Assembly (NCBI GenBank): GCA_025084515.1
Contig: JAJAGP010002221.1
Location: 1 to 64,000 of the forward strand
Length of the DNA stretch: 64,000 nt
Direction of reading: 5' to 3'
Source of the DNA: Ancistrus triradiatus
Lineage: Eukaryota; Chordata; Actinopteri; Siluriformes; Loricariidae
The notes beneath the pieces are model-generated. The model worked only from the letters and a program-made list of their open reading frames with translations, did no database searches and was not told the DNA's origin. Each line of letters begins with the position of its first letter. The stretch's first letter is position 1. The translations under genes and the position numbers were made by a program. Of this stretch, positions 25,978 through 39,118 are shown piece after piece.

Positions 25978-28900
25978 ATGCACATTCCTGCAGTGATCGC
26001 TGCTCTTTTTCTGCTCCTGCAAAGCAGTGAGGCTCAGAACTTCGCCAATGAGACGTAAGAGCCTTCTGTGTTCTGTTCATTTACTTTAGTGTTGGATGTT
26101 TATACTACATTGCATGTGCATTATAAAAGAGGAATAACAGTTTTAAGGCATTTACAGGGTTAAGATGCACTAATGGAAGTGGGTTACATTTAGTGCTTTG
26201 CAAAAATATAATAATGTTCAAGGAATCTTGTTGCATGGATCATGTTTCATATGTTTCATAAACATTCAATGTTTCATATTGATTGATTGATTGATTTATT
26301 TTGGGCTAAATTGAGCTGAACATTTTCCTTTTCTGATCAAAAACCTAGGGAGATGGAAAACGTCTGCACTCACTCTGTGAATGTGATGATTTAAAAACAT
26401 TCTAATGTGATAAAGATGTATTCATGAGGATAATATGAATTCAGCTTTATATTAAAAAACAGATTTAAAAAAATGTATAGACACGAAGTGAAATACAAAA
26501 AATAAAAATTTGCTGATACAAAAAGTATAAACTCAAATTTGATAATAAGTAATCACACAGATTAAAGTAAAAATAATAGAAATAACAAACCTATAGATCT
26601 AGAGATGAAATAATAAACAAATCTATAGAGCTGTAGATAAAAACGTTTCTAAATAATCATAAAAAAGGATTTAGATGTGTCACAGTTTAAGATATTTGCT
26701 TTAGGTTACTTCCTTATGTTTAGGGAGTTTTTCCTTGCTACTGTCGCCCTAAGCTTGCTCAATTTGGGATTGGCCCTAGATATTAGAAGATAATCTAAAA
26801 TTATAAAGCTGCTTTGAGACGATGCTCCACTGTCAAAAGAGCTACAGAAATAATTATTGTATTTTAGCATTTGTAGATGTTATTTACAGGTTTTATATTT
26901 AAGGGTGATAAAGGCATTAAATAACAGTTTTAGCAAAAATGCCTTAGAAATAAGTCTGTATATGAAATAAGTCTGTATAATGTTTATACAGAACAGTTTT
27001 ACACATCTACATAAACTTGTTAACCTACCTGCGTAAATCCACAAATTTGTTTATTTTGTTTCTGTAATGTCACATCAGCATCAACGGCTATTCATGTCAG
27101 GATCTTGCTCACATCGATGTTAGTCACACACATTCATAACCGAACAATTTAGAGCAAACAGTTTACCTAACGTATGTCTCTGGAATGTGGGAGTTAACCC
27201 AAGCGGACACAGGGAGGACACGCAAACTCCACCCGGGTGCAATCCAAGGTCAAGAACGAACCGTGGCCACAAATCTGACAAACTACATCACAGTTTCTAC
27301 AAATCACTGGCTGCTTTAAAGCTTACCATCCATATTTCTATATTATATTTTCTAATTTAAATACCACTGACTGTAAGATGTTAACAAAAATCAATGGGCA
27401 TTATATTTTTAGTAATATATTTAACAGTTATTGTGGATATATGTCTCTCAGGATTTTGTATTTAGCCAGTGAATACTGTATAGCCTACAAGTTAAATATA
27501 ACAACTCAATGGTATAGTTTAATTATTTTAGTCTTTACACACAATTGTAACTGTCACGCCCACCGGCCGCACCTGCTAAACACGCGCACCTGTTGTTCAT
27601 TTCCCTTGTCATCCCCGCACTATAAATACCCGCACACAGCTCACTCCGGCGTGTTTCCGCGATGTACCTACCTTGTCTCACCACCCTGTCTGTTTCGTCT
27701 GTAAATAAAACCACCTTACCTGTCAGTGGCTCGCGTATGTCTCCTGCTTCCGTGCCGGCACCCGGCGTTACAGTAACCAACAATAACAAGAAACAAACCA
27801 TAACAGAAATAAAGTAGCATGAGTGTCACCTAAGTTACAGAAACTCATAATACATTGAATGTGTTAGTGTGTTTTTTTTTTGAGTACATGTTTGGCGGTT
27901 TAAGAATAAAGAATCCAATTCAGATATTGTTGTCCATTAATACTGTGGGGGGAAAACTGACGCAAACCCAGCTGATGCAAAATTGTCATGCCATGTTTAA
28001 AAGACTTACTAAACCATGACCTTTATTAGGAAAAGCGGCTGGAAACTGAGACTGAGATTATTTATAATCTTAGTGTCATTAAAAACAATCTGGTTGGCAT
28101 GTGATGGCTTAGTGGTTATGTCTCTGAACTTGTAAAGGATTCTAAGTAATCACTGTGGGTTTCTGAGTATGAAATCATACAATTAGGTGAGGATTCAAAG
28201 GGCAAGGAGGTAAGAGTATGGGGTTAAAATAAATAGCACCACTGTAGCTATAAAACTGAAAGTAATAGTCCCAGAGGTGAGTTAGAACACATTCATGGAT
28301 TACTCTGGTAATGATAAGAGAAACTCTAACAAGCAACAAACAATACTGCAAACACATAAGTCAAGAAAATATACTTCACACTCAATATTTCATGAACATC
28401 GCCTAATGTTGTGCTGAAGTTTGGTAATTTGAATTATTTGTGTTCATGTGTTGCATTTTTGTTTATAGTTTGCATTTGGAGCTGATATTAGTTAGCTGTA
28501 CTCGAAGAGATGACTGCTGAATTACTGAGCTTAAATGACTTTAAAGACGATTTGATTTCTTTTCCAGCATTTACCTTCTGACCGTCACCTCCCAGGCTGT
28601 AGGGGGCACGTCAGAAACACTATGTGTCCACGTCAGACCCCTACAGCCGTCCCGAAGGGGCCTTTCACTGTCGGTCAATCTGGAATTTGAACAAACCCAC
28701 AGGACTATTCTGACGAAGAAGTCCATAAAAGATGACTACTATCAGTGTGTCCCATTCCAGGTCTGACTCCTGACACAATTAAGGTTTTAAAACCTTCAAA
28801 TGAAATGTAACATTTGTTAATGGTGAAATAACAAAACTAAATACCTAAATAAATCAGTTTTCATGTGTTAACATGTTGTTATTGCTCTATAGTCAGTTTA

Positions 28901-31900
28901 TTTAGATTTTAGCTTTGTGTTTGTGCCGTTTTGTTTCACACAGGTTCCTGAAGTCAGTGTTGAGACCGAGGCGTCCATCGGCCTTCAGCTCAAAGGGGAA
29001 AAAACCTCAGTGAACAAGACGACAAAGATCCTGATCAGATCCCGCACTCAGCTGGTCATCATTCAGACCGATAAACCCATCTACAAACCAGGACAAACCG
29101 GTAACGCCTGCTGGATTAAGGTTTCCTTCTAACCGGTTTGGGAGAATGGAGAGACAGGAGGGTACAGTAAAGGTCCAAACAATGGCAGAAAGCCTGAAAA
29201 ATCTCAGAAAAAACAGGATTTATAGATTACTCCAAAAATATCATAAGAAATTGTAAAGCTTTTTTATGCTACTGAAATTCTAAGAGCCACATTTCCAAAG
29301 TTTTCTCCTTGATTTTTTTTCTCCTTAAGTTTTAAAAAATGTACAGCATTGTTTAAATAACTCGACACAAACTGAACAAATGTTACAACAGTTAAAAATG
29401 AATAAACACATTGATACTGACAAATGTATGGTTTTACTGGACTTCTAGGCCCGTGGTTCCCAACCTTTTTTCCTTGGAGCCCCCCTAAGAGTATCTAAGG
29501 AAAGCTGCACCTACCAGCCTGCACACACAGACCGAAAGAATAAATGATTCATTGCAAATCTTTATTGGCAAAAATTAACATAAATTATAGCTTTTTTTCC
29601 TTTTCTTTTGGGTTGCTTTATAGTTTTTATTTCATTTTGGCTGCTTATCTATTTTCAAGACAGCTAAACAGTAAGCTAAAAATCAAAGATAAGCTTATTA
29701 AATATATATATTTTAAGTACTTTTATATACAGATTTTTTTTTCCCAGTGACTGTGTTATTTTAGTTTTATTTAACAAATTGTATTTTGACTCCGAGCACT
29801 TCAGAGCAGACTCATGCACCCCCTGTGATGTTTGGCGCCCCTAAGCGGGGCACAGACCCCAAGTTGGGAACCATGGTTTTAGGCCAGGTTCCCATGTGTG
29901 CTACCTTGCTCTGTTTATCTGAAAGGCTGGGAAGTTATTTTCAAAAGTTGAGAAAAACAACAGAGTTTATACAATCCTCAAATAAAAAATGAATAAAATA
30001 AATCCTGTGTACCTTTACTGGCACATTTTTTTCTCCTCTATTTTAAAGTGTCCTAATGCCTAGTTTCTCCTTGTTATTAAATCTGGCAAAGTAATTTCCA
30101 TAAATGTGTAATTCATGTCATTTAATAAATGCTGATGACTGAATATCTTTTATTCTCCACAGTCAAGTTCCGCATAGTTTCTCTGAATTCCAATTTCCTC
30201 ACCTACAATCAGAAGGTACGACAAGCCATATACTTTTAAACAGCTCCATCATACATATCGACTAAACTGTAAGCAAAGAGAGAGAAATACTTTGAAAAAT
30301 GTTTAGAATTCATACAGCTGTGAAAACACACGACTTGTCATTTGGAAAGTATATAACATTCAGAGAAAGCCTTTTTACCATTTGTGTATAAAATCTTAAT
30401 TTTTTTCTGTTTCAGTTTCCAACAATAGAACTGCAGGTACAAACCCATATTTAACACTTACACTATTTATTGTTGATTTTGCAAATCTGTGTGTTTGTTG
30501 ATAATGTTCTGTGTTGCTGTTTTAATTCGAGGATCCGAACTCTAATCGCATTGGCCAGTGGTTGAACGTCTCCACGCCCAGCGGTCTGGTGGATCTGTCC
30601 TATCCCACAAACACAGAGTCTCCACATGGAAATTACATCATCACTGCCTGGAACCAAAAGAATGAACCCATCACCCAGACCTTTGAAATCAGCGTATATG
30701 GTGAGAGCCTGTGTTCAGTTCCTATAAGATACTGTCCTACTGGAGGCTTAGAAAATAAATCTCTGTAAAACTTCCAACTGCAACATTTCCCAATAACTTT
30801 ATTATACAGACAATAAACACAAATGGAATGATTGATCAATTTTAATTCATTACAAAGATTTTATTTACAATAAAACAGATCAGGTTTTATAAGGCAGGCT
30901 GTGACTAAGACGCACTGTTCTATCAACAGAAGGAAATCACAGAGAGATCCCAGTGTTAGAACCAAAGTCTAGGATCTGTTATAATTCCCGTTCCTTAGTT
31001 AGTGATTCTAAATGAGTTAGAAGAAGCTCTACAGAAATAGTCGAACCAGCTGATCTAGCAGTAACACTCCTAACAGTAAATAAATATATGAAGATCCTGG
31101 ACCCTGATATCAACCAGATACAGCTAGATTCAAAGATGTGATTCCTTCTCTCTTGTAGAGCTGCCAAAGTTTGAGGTGAATGTCCAGAGTCCTCCTGTCA
31201 TAACCATCCTGGACACGTCTGCAGCGGTGAAAGTCTGCGCAAAGTACGTAAGAACGGAAAGGTTCTAGGAACTGGTTGGCCAAAATCCGTACTGCATAGT
31301 GCTTAGCATATTAAAACCTAATGGTATATGCATTTATTCAGCGCACTGCACGTTCTGTTTTATTTCTCTGCAGATATACCTATGGGAAGCCGGTGAATGG
31401 CTCCGTTAAGACTGTAGTCTGTAGGAACGCCTACAGGTACTGGTGGTTCGGGCCGGACGTCAGCCAGAGTACAGATATCTGCAAGAACTTTTCTGTGACG
31501 GTTAGAAACTTTTACAACATTTTTACTATTGATAATTTTTACTGTTTTTTTTTTAATGTAATTTGAATGTATAAACTACAGTTTGATGAATAAATAAAGC
31601 TAATTTATAATTTAGTGACATTCTGTTGATTGAAAAATACAGTTGAAGCAGTAGGTTATTATTGTGCCAATTTATTTATATGACACTATTCTAGGAGAGT
31701 TTTTGGTTACTTTAACAAATCAAGACTCTTGGCTAAAGCTTTTAAAGATGCTTTTGCTCTTTTTATTTTAGACTGATGCGACAGGCTGTGCCTCTCATGT
31801 GCTGGACCTGAAAGACTTTGCTTTAATTAGACACAACTATGAAGACACAATCAGGGTTAATAGTGAAGTGGAGGAATACGGCACTGGTGAGAAACCTTCA

Positions 31901-33860
31901 GCAGCTTAGAACAAGAAGTGGAGCTGTACTAAAAAATAAAATATTAAATGCTAACAAAAAGCTAAACAGGATAATCGGAATAAAGATTAAAACACATTTA
32001 AATAGTCTAAAAAACTTCTATTTTTATTGTTATCAAAGATACAGGAAACGAGGTGAATAAAAGAATGAACAGTCTAAATAAAAAGAAACTGGGAAATAAT
32101 AAAGTAATAATGTTATATTTAACCGTTATACGGTCTTCGGGTCTATGGGACCTATTTTCAGTTTTTAGCTTAATAAATAGTATAGGGGGGGGGAATCATT
32201 GAAAATGTTTTTTGATTTATGTTCCTCACAGAAAATGAGCCAAAGCCAATGAATCTTAGTTTGAAAAAAAAAATACTAGTATCATTTTTATTAAGCTAAA
32301 AACTGAAAGCGGGTCCCACAGACCTGAAGACCTTATACGGGTTAATAATAAAGAATGGTACCATTAAAAACTCTACACAGACAGACTTAAATTAACAGAA
32401 AGAATTCAAATTAATTGTATTTTATGAATGCGAACAAACCATTGTCAGGCATCACACAGGCATGATTGACTGTGCCTGAGGGAGGGGATGTCAGACAGGG
32501 GGACCATCCACTGGCAACATTTACCCAGCCCCACTGTGATCTAGTGCCCCTGTTAGCATACATGCGTGGCATTCCTTCCCCCACCCAGACCAAGATAAGA
32601 GAGAATAAAGATGCAAAAAAATCCTGCAGTGTATTTAAAATTGAAATACGTTAATGTATTTTGAAATGACAAGCATTTTTGGCATCACATAAATATATAT
32701 ATTGAGTTACATTCTGTGAATATGGTTTATGTTCTGGAACACTGTTTGATGAATTGTAATTTAACAGTGATGAACTTTTTAGGTCTCCAATATTTGCATA
32801 AATAGGGAATTTGTCTTTGACTTAGAATGATGGCTTATTGTACTGTACTGTATGCTGTCAACATAATTTGGACTTAAAAGCATTTAATTCCCCTTTTTAT
32901 TACATAACTATCCACCTTCAGTGCAAATCTAAAGAAAATGAGAAGTATAGCCGGACCTTGGTTGAGTTGTTAGGGGGGTTGTGTTTTTATTGTGTTAATG
33001 TTGTGTGTATTTTTGTAGGAGTGATTCTGAAGGGTTCAGGCAGCATGGCTGTAACAACTGAGATTGTGACAGTAACATTTGAGGACGTTCCTTCAGCATA
33101 TAAACCTGGAATGAACTACAATGGAAAGGTGATCACAGTACAGAGCTTTAAAAAATGTTTATTCAACCTGCTTGTTGTTGCTTTTGTTGTTGCTGTTATA
33201 ACCCAGTACTTCCTAAACTATGGTTATTGTAAATAGGAATATTTTAGCCCCTCCACTCCGACATTTGCTTCCAAACTCCGCTGGAATTTATTTTAAACAC
33301 TGTAATTCACACAAAACTGCAACTTTCTTATTGAAGAAGACTACATAAATATACAGATTGTATGTGCGTGCTTAATGTGTCAATGTGAATATTCCTGTGA
33401 TTTATTCTTTATTAGGTTAAAGTGGTCGGTCCAAATTCCACTCCTCTTAAAAACAAATCAGTGACTCTGACCATCATGTACGAAGATAAAAACTCAGAAC
33501 GGTCCCTGGTTACAAACAGTGATGGTATTGCCGAGTTCTCCCTTGAGACTGAACCATGGGGTCAGACGTCCGTCTCTCTACAGGTGGGTGCAGTCTGAAT
33601 TTCTTTATTTAACAAATTTAACCCTCAAACTCTGGTTGAGGTATAATAATGTACGTTTTTATATTTAAAAATGCTAAAAGTGCTAAAAGTGTATACTTTC
33701 TGTCAACAAGTGTCACAAAGGTTCTCTCGTACTAGTTTTCTGTCAGTAAGATGTGAATTATAATATATAAAAGACAGATTTCCATTTTATATTAAGATTC
33801 TTAAAACCTTGGCCATTACAGTAAAAGCAAGTTGATCGGATGGACGTTAAATGGTGCTTA

Positions 33861-33916
<56 letters not shown>

Positions 33917-36900
33917 CAAAGTATCTATGGAAAATATATCTGTGATTCATTAACATATAGTACAAGGTATAACAATGTTAATGAAATCATTTCATTTCAG
34001 TGTTTTAGTTTCAGTTGGTATTTCAGGGTACTTTGTTCTTCCTTTTCAATAGGCTTACCATCAGAAGACAACGGACATGTACACCGGTGAAACACGCGCC
34101 CCCTACTACTCCACCGCCTACCGCTGGATTCAGCCATTCTTCTCCAGCAGCAGTAGTTTTGTGACACTGCAGCGTTCCTCAAAGCCGTTCAGCTGTACCA
34201 GCAACACTGGGGTTAGGGCACAGTACCTCATACAGGCAAAGGCTTTCAGAGCTCATCAGCGAACCTTAGCCTTCTTCTACATGGTATGTCTGACTCTTCA
34301 GACCAGTACAGCACGGCTTTATAATAAAAATTCTGCAGGATTGTCCATACAGTGCAGTAAATAATAATTGAAGTGACTATTTGTAATGCAGCCTGTATTC
34401 AGTTTGTGAGGATGCAATACTTTATATTCAATCATATTTTGGTTGCTTTGGTCAATTGCAGACACATCGCATTATAGTCTTTAAATGATTAGTTTGTTAT
34501 TGTTATTATTTTGCTCTCGGGTAGAGCAGCAGCAATTCGTTAGCACACTACCATGGTGACCTGTGCCTAGCTGTGCCCTCCAGTTGCATCACTCAGGAGG
34601 CTGTGAGACTCTTACGTCTAAGCCAGCGGGGTTTCATGATTAAAAACTAACGACCTAGAACTCATTGGCTACTCCTAACTAAGTTTTTTCCACATTGTCT
34701 AGAAAGGGTTATGAACTAAATCATCTGCCCTTAGTTTCTACATTTTCCACTCTTTTATTGTAACAAAGCAACAGAAAGTGAAATGCGCTTACCTTACCCG
34801 TTTGGGATTTCACAGAGCTGCTGGTGTTAATAAAATCCAGAATGATTATTTGAATGGAAATGTATTACTGAATGGATTAACTGATAATAAGCTTGTCAGT
34901 GCTGTTTGTGTTTCTGTAGGTGATGTCCAAAGGCACACTGGCTCAGCAGGGAACCCTCTCCGTGAGAATCATCCCAGGAAAAGGTTCCTGTAGATTCATA
35001 TTCCTTACGTAGCTTATTACTGTGTACTTTCTTTGATCTGATGGCATGAGCCTAAGTGGCTGTATTTAATCTCCGACTCTGTTTGTAGAGAACAGAGGCC
35101 AAGTGTCGTTCCAGCTGCAGAAGGTCCAAACACTGACCCCTGTAGCTCAGGTTGTGATCTACGCACTGCTGCCCAGCGGCGAGGTCATAGGCGACAGCGT
35201 GGACTTCCCCATTGAGCTCTGTTTGCCTAACAAGGTCAGAAATGATCTTAAGTTCTTATGGTCTGACATCAGTTTGCATGTGGGAAGTGTTTTTGTACAA
35301 TGTAAAGTATTTCACACTAGCTAACACCTGATACGTAACTGATGATGAGTATGATAGGTAGATGATGATGCAATGATTACAGAAGAAAATGACCCATCTC
35401 ATTTGCATAACATTTCTCCTCATCTCTTTCAGGTGTCTCTGAACTTCACGTCTCAGACGGAGCTTCCTGCAGCGAATACCACACTGAGTCTGACAGCTGC
35501 ACCAGGTTCACTCTGCTCAGTGAGAGCCATCGACCAGAGCCTGCTGCTGCTCAGACCAGAAACGGAGCTCAGCGCCGACTATGTACGTACCCAACTGGAT
35601 CTGGAGTGTGCAAAAGTTTAGGCACCTTCCCACAGTATCAGAACATAATCAGTTAATTAGTGGTTCATTAAAATGTGCAGAAATGTCATGGGGTCAGACC
35701 CCGCTTTCAGAAAATGATTTTAGAGAATATTTGTATAGCAGAAGCTTGATTCCTTTCTGTACATTCATACCCCATCTCCTTTGTAGGTCAGGGCTTCACT
35801 TCTTCTAGTCCTAAATGCTACAGAATAAAACAAACAACCATTACCTCATATTTAACAACTGAGTAAAACTAAAGTAGAGGATGTAAATTCAAAACACCAT
35901 CTACTTCCACCATTTTCCCAATTGTGATTCATTAAAGCGTTGCTTTGGACAGTGAGATTCAGCTGTGCTGTATTTAAGTTTGCAGAAGTTGTTTTAACTT
36001 TCAATCATTCAGAAAATAAGCAAAACATGCAATCTGAGCAGGGTTAGGGCCTAAACTTTTGTATAAGACTGTAACTACTAATCATCACAAAACACACAAA
36101 CTACACTTAAAACTAAAACTAGTTCTTTTCTAAATACACACTGCTTAAATGAAGTAAATGTAAGTAATATCTAATCATGTCCCTGCTGCCTGGTGGATGA
36201 TTTTGCTGTAATTATAGCTGTTCTTCTTAATCACCTCAGGTTTAAGTTTCTCAGTGTTCTGATAAATGATGTTTCTGTGAGTTTTAAGTATTAATTCATT
36301 TTTTATCTGATTATTTTAGATCGCCGGCTTGCTTCCAGTGCCGATGATTTCAGGATATCCGTACAACGTTGATGATGAGTACACGTACTGTCCTGACGTG
36401 CCACTTAATGACGGCATACTCGTACGCCCCAGGAGAAAGTTGTTTATTCCTTACAGTTGGGGAAACGACGTCTACAATGTTTTTAAAGTAAGAACCCATT
36501 TTTAACTTTATTTTATAATGTTAAATGTAGTTCACAGTTTTCCGAGTTTGACTTTTATTTTACTTCAGCAACCCTAAAGATAGTACGTTTAGTTTTATAG
36601 ATACTAGTTTCACATGTTAGTGTTAGTCATTTTCTTTTTAAAATAAATTTCTCACACTAAAACAGAAAACAAAATGACTTACCATCTTATATTTATTTTA
36701 TGTTAATTGCTTTGAAATACATTTTTGTAGTTTACTAGTAGTTTGTTTATTTTAGTTTACAGTTTTCTTTCCTGTTTTTTTTTCCTGTAGAGATACCATA
36801 ATACTATTCATTTCTACCCTTTATAACTTAGTTTTAGTGATTGTAGTAGATATGTTGCTTCTACTGATTTATTTATTAAGTTAGTTTTTTATTTCATTAA

Positions 36901-37289
36901 TATATTCTGTGTTTAATTTTAAATGTTATACATTGTTGTTTTAATGTTTAACATTTAAACAAGGTTTTTTAATCCATGGATGAAAACTATTTTATTTTTA
37001 GTCCTTGTATTTTTTTATTATTATTGTAACTGAATATTTAAAAACAATATTTAATAAAGATTCTTCATGTCAGTTAGTTTTGTTCCTCTGGTTTGCTTGT
37101 GTTTCTGTTCACTGTTTTTTATTTTGTTTGGTTTTCTATATTATAGCCTTAGAGTGCTGGCTTAGTTTTATAAATTGTAGTTTCAGTTTTAGTTTTATTA
37201 TTTAGTTTTAGTTATACGTTAATCATTTGTCTTGCCTTTCTCCCATGTTTTGTTGAGTAGTAGTCTTTTTAGTTTGTGTGCATGTGTGT

Positions 37290-37320
<31 letters not shown>

Positions 37321-39077
37321 GGGGGGGTGGGGGGGTCGGGTTAGGAGAGGTTGTCAAGGTTTATGTTGTTTGTAGTTTTAGTTTTCCTTAAATATTAAAT
37401 AATATTAAATAATATATATTAAATATGTTATATAAATATAAATAATATTAAATAATGTGTATTTTTCAGCATATTGGTGTCAAGATACTCACGAATGCCA
37501 TTGTAAGGAAACCTGTTAAATGCTACAGACCTGTTCCCTTCCTGCGCGGTGAGTCACTTTTGAAATGAAATACATTCTGTTAGGACCCCCCAGCACTGTG
37601 GGGATCCCTCCAAAGTGACACTAGAGGTCAGTATTGGCTTAGCTATCAGGCCGGGATCCTCACAGGTAACGCAGGTAGCGCATGCACCTGTTCATTGCTG
37701 CGTGATTGCGATATTAGCGACACCTGCCAGCAGTGATATTTAAGAGCACACTTTGACGCTGTCAGTTGTCTCACCCTCGCCTCACGTCTACACGAGACCT
37801 CACCCGTCTCACGCGCTCCGAGAGCACTCTACTTTTGCGGTTCCCACTTTTGTTCCCTGTTATGGAAACCGGTAGACCTGCCTTGCCAAGAAGGTAGGCC
37901 ATGTAGAGTCTGGAGACTCGAGGTAGTTAATTCTCAAGCAATAATCCCCCCTATCCGGCGATTAGTTTCGGAGAGGCTGATCTCCGCCTTTCTCTCTCTC
38001 CGAGTGCCATCCTTGGTCTGTGCACGTGTACCCAACACAAACTTCAGAATCCCTCGGCGCTGCCCATCTCTGCCGAACTCGGATCGGCCGGCAGTCGCCT
38101 TTTCCAGTTCTGCGCATGCGTGGATGATACTTAGCGTCCGTCGCGCTTTTCTGTCATTTTTCCCCTTTCTTTGGATCATGCTGCTCGCGATCGTTTGGGG
38201 TTTTCCTTTCTGTTTCTCCTCCCCTTTCTCCTCTGTCCTTTCTTTTCATTTTGTTCGTTTGTTGTTTATTTTGTTTCTTTCATTTATCTTTGGTTCATTC
38301 CTTCCATCTGGAGCTAACTGCAATTGGGTCACATACTTTTGTTTTCATGGTTCGCCAGCCTTTTAATATGGCAAATCGTAACACATTCATGTGCATTTGT
38401 GTTTTCCTAGCTGATTTATTTACATGCATTTTTTTGTTCAGTTTGTGTTTTCTTTTTTCTGCTAGCTCTTGTGTGATTTCTGTGTTGTGAATCTATTTCC
38501 TTACTATTTTGGATTATATTTGTATTTAATTTGCTGTAAATAGAACCTGTAATGGGCATGGCAGGAGGCATGGATGGACCTGCACTTGCTGCTGACAATG
38601 TAGGAGATGGAGGAGAATTTCGTGTGAGTGCAAAAGTAGCACCGATCACCACAGTGCGCAAATTTTTCCCTGAGACCTGGATTTTTGATCTGGTTCCGGT
38701 CAGGTTGGTACATCTCATATTAAAGTTTTTTTGTTTTTTTAATAGCATCTTCTCAGCTGCTTAGTCCTTTGGTGTTTGTTATATGTACAGCAAGTCTGGA
38801 ACTAAGAACATTACTAAAACCGTCCCGGACTCCATCACTACATGGGTGGCCGAGGCGTTCTGCTTGTCCTCCATTGGGTTTGGAGTGGCTCCGAGAACAG
38901 AGCTCACTGCGTTCCAGCCTTTCTTTGTGAGTCTGTCCATGCCGAGCTCCGTCATCCGAGGAGAAGTGTTCCCTCTCAAAGCCACCGTCTTCAACTACCT
39001 CCCAGGCTGCATGAAGGTGAGACCTTTCTGTTCATACAACTATATTTAATTAACCTTTATCAACACACGCACACACT

Positions 39078-39118
<41 letters not shown>

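Larger units (their letters stand above)
36320..38703 (+). other. Bait-region exons of A2M gene 2 (exons 16-18)
   Basis: Exon 16 (residues 623-678) leads in with IAGLLPVPMISGYPYN and LVRPRRKLFIPYSW. Exon 17 holds KILTNAIVRKPVKCYRP. Exon 18 begins EPVMGMAGGMDGPALAAD and leads into VRKFFPETWIFDL, the conserved sequence after the bait. The bait proper is inferred as about residues 697-745, between the Cys of PVKC and VRKFF. It is rich in Met, Gly, Ala and Asp, with one Arg in FRVSAK and basic residues before it. Intron 17 carries a solo LTR. Confidence 0.75.

Noticed and set aside
38004..38366. 120-codon frame in intron 17
   Set aside because: It lies wholly inside the solo LTR, has no known domain, and has a Phe/Ser/Leu-rich translation typical of a T-rich non-coding strand.
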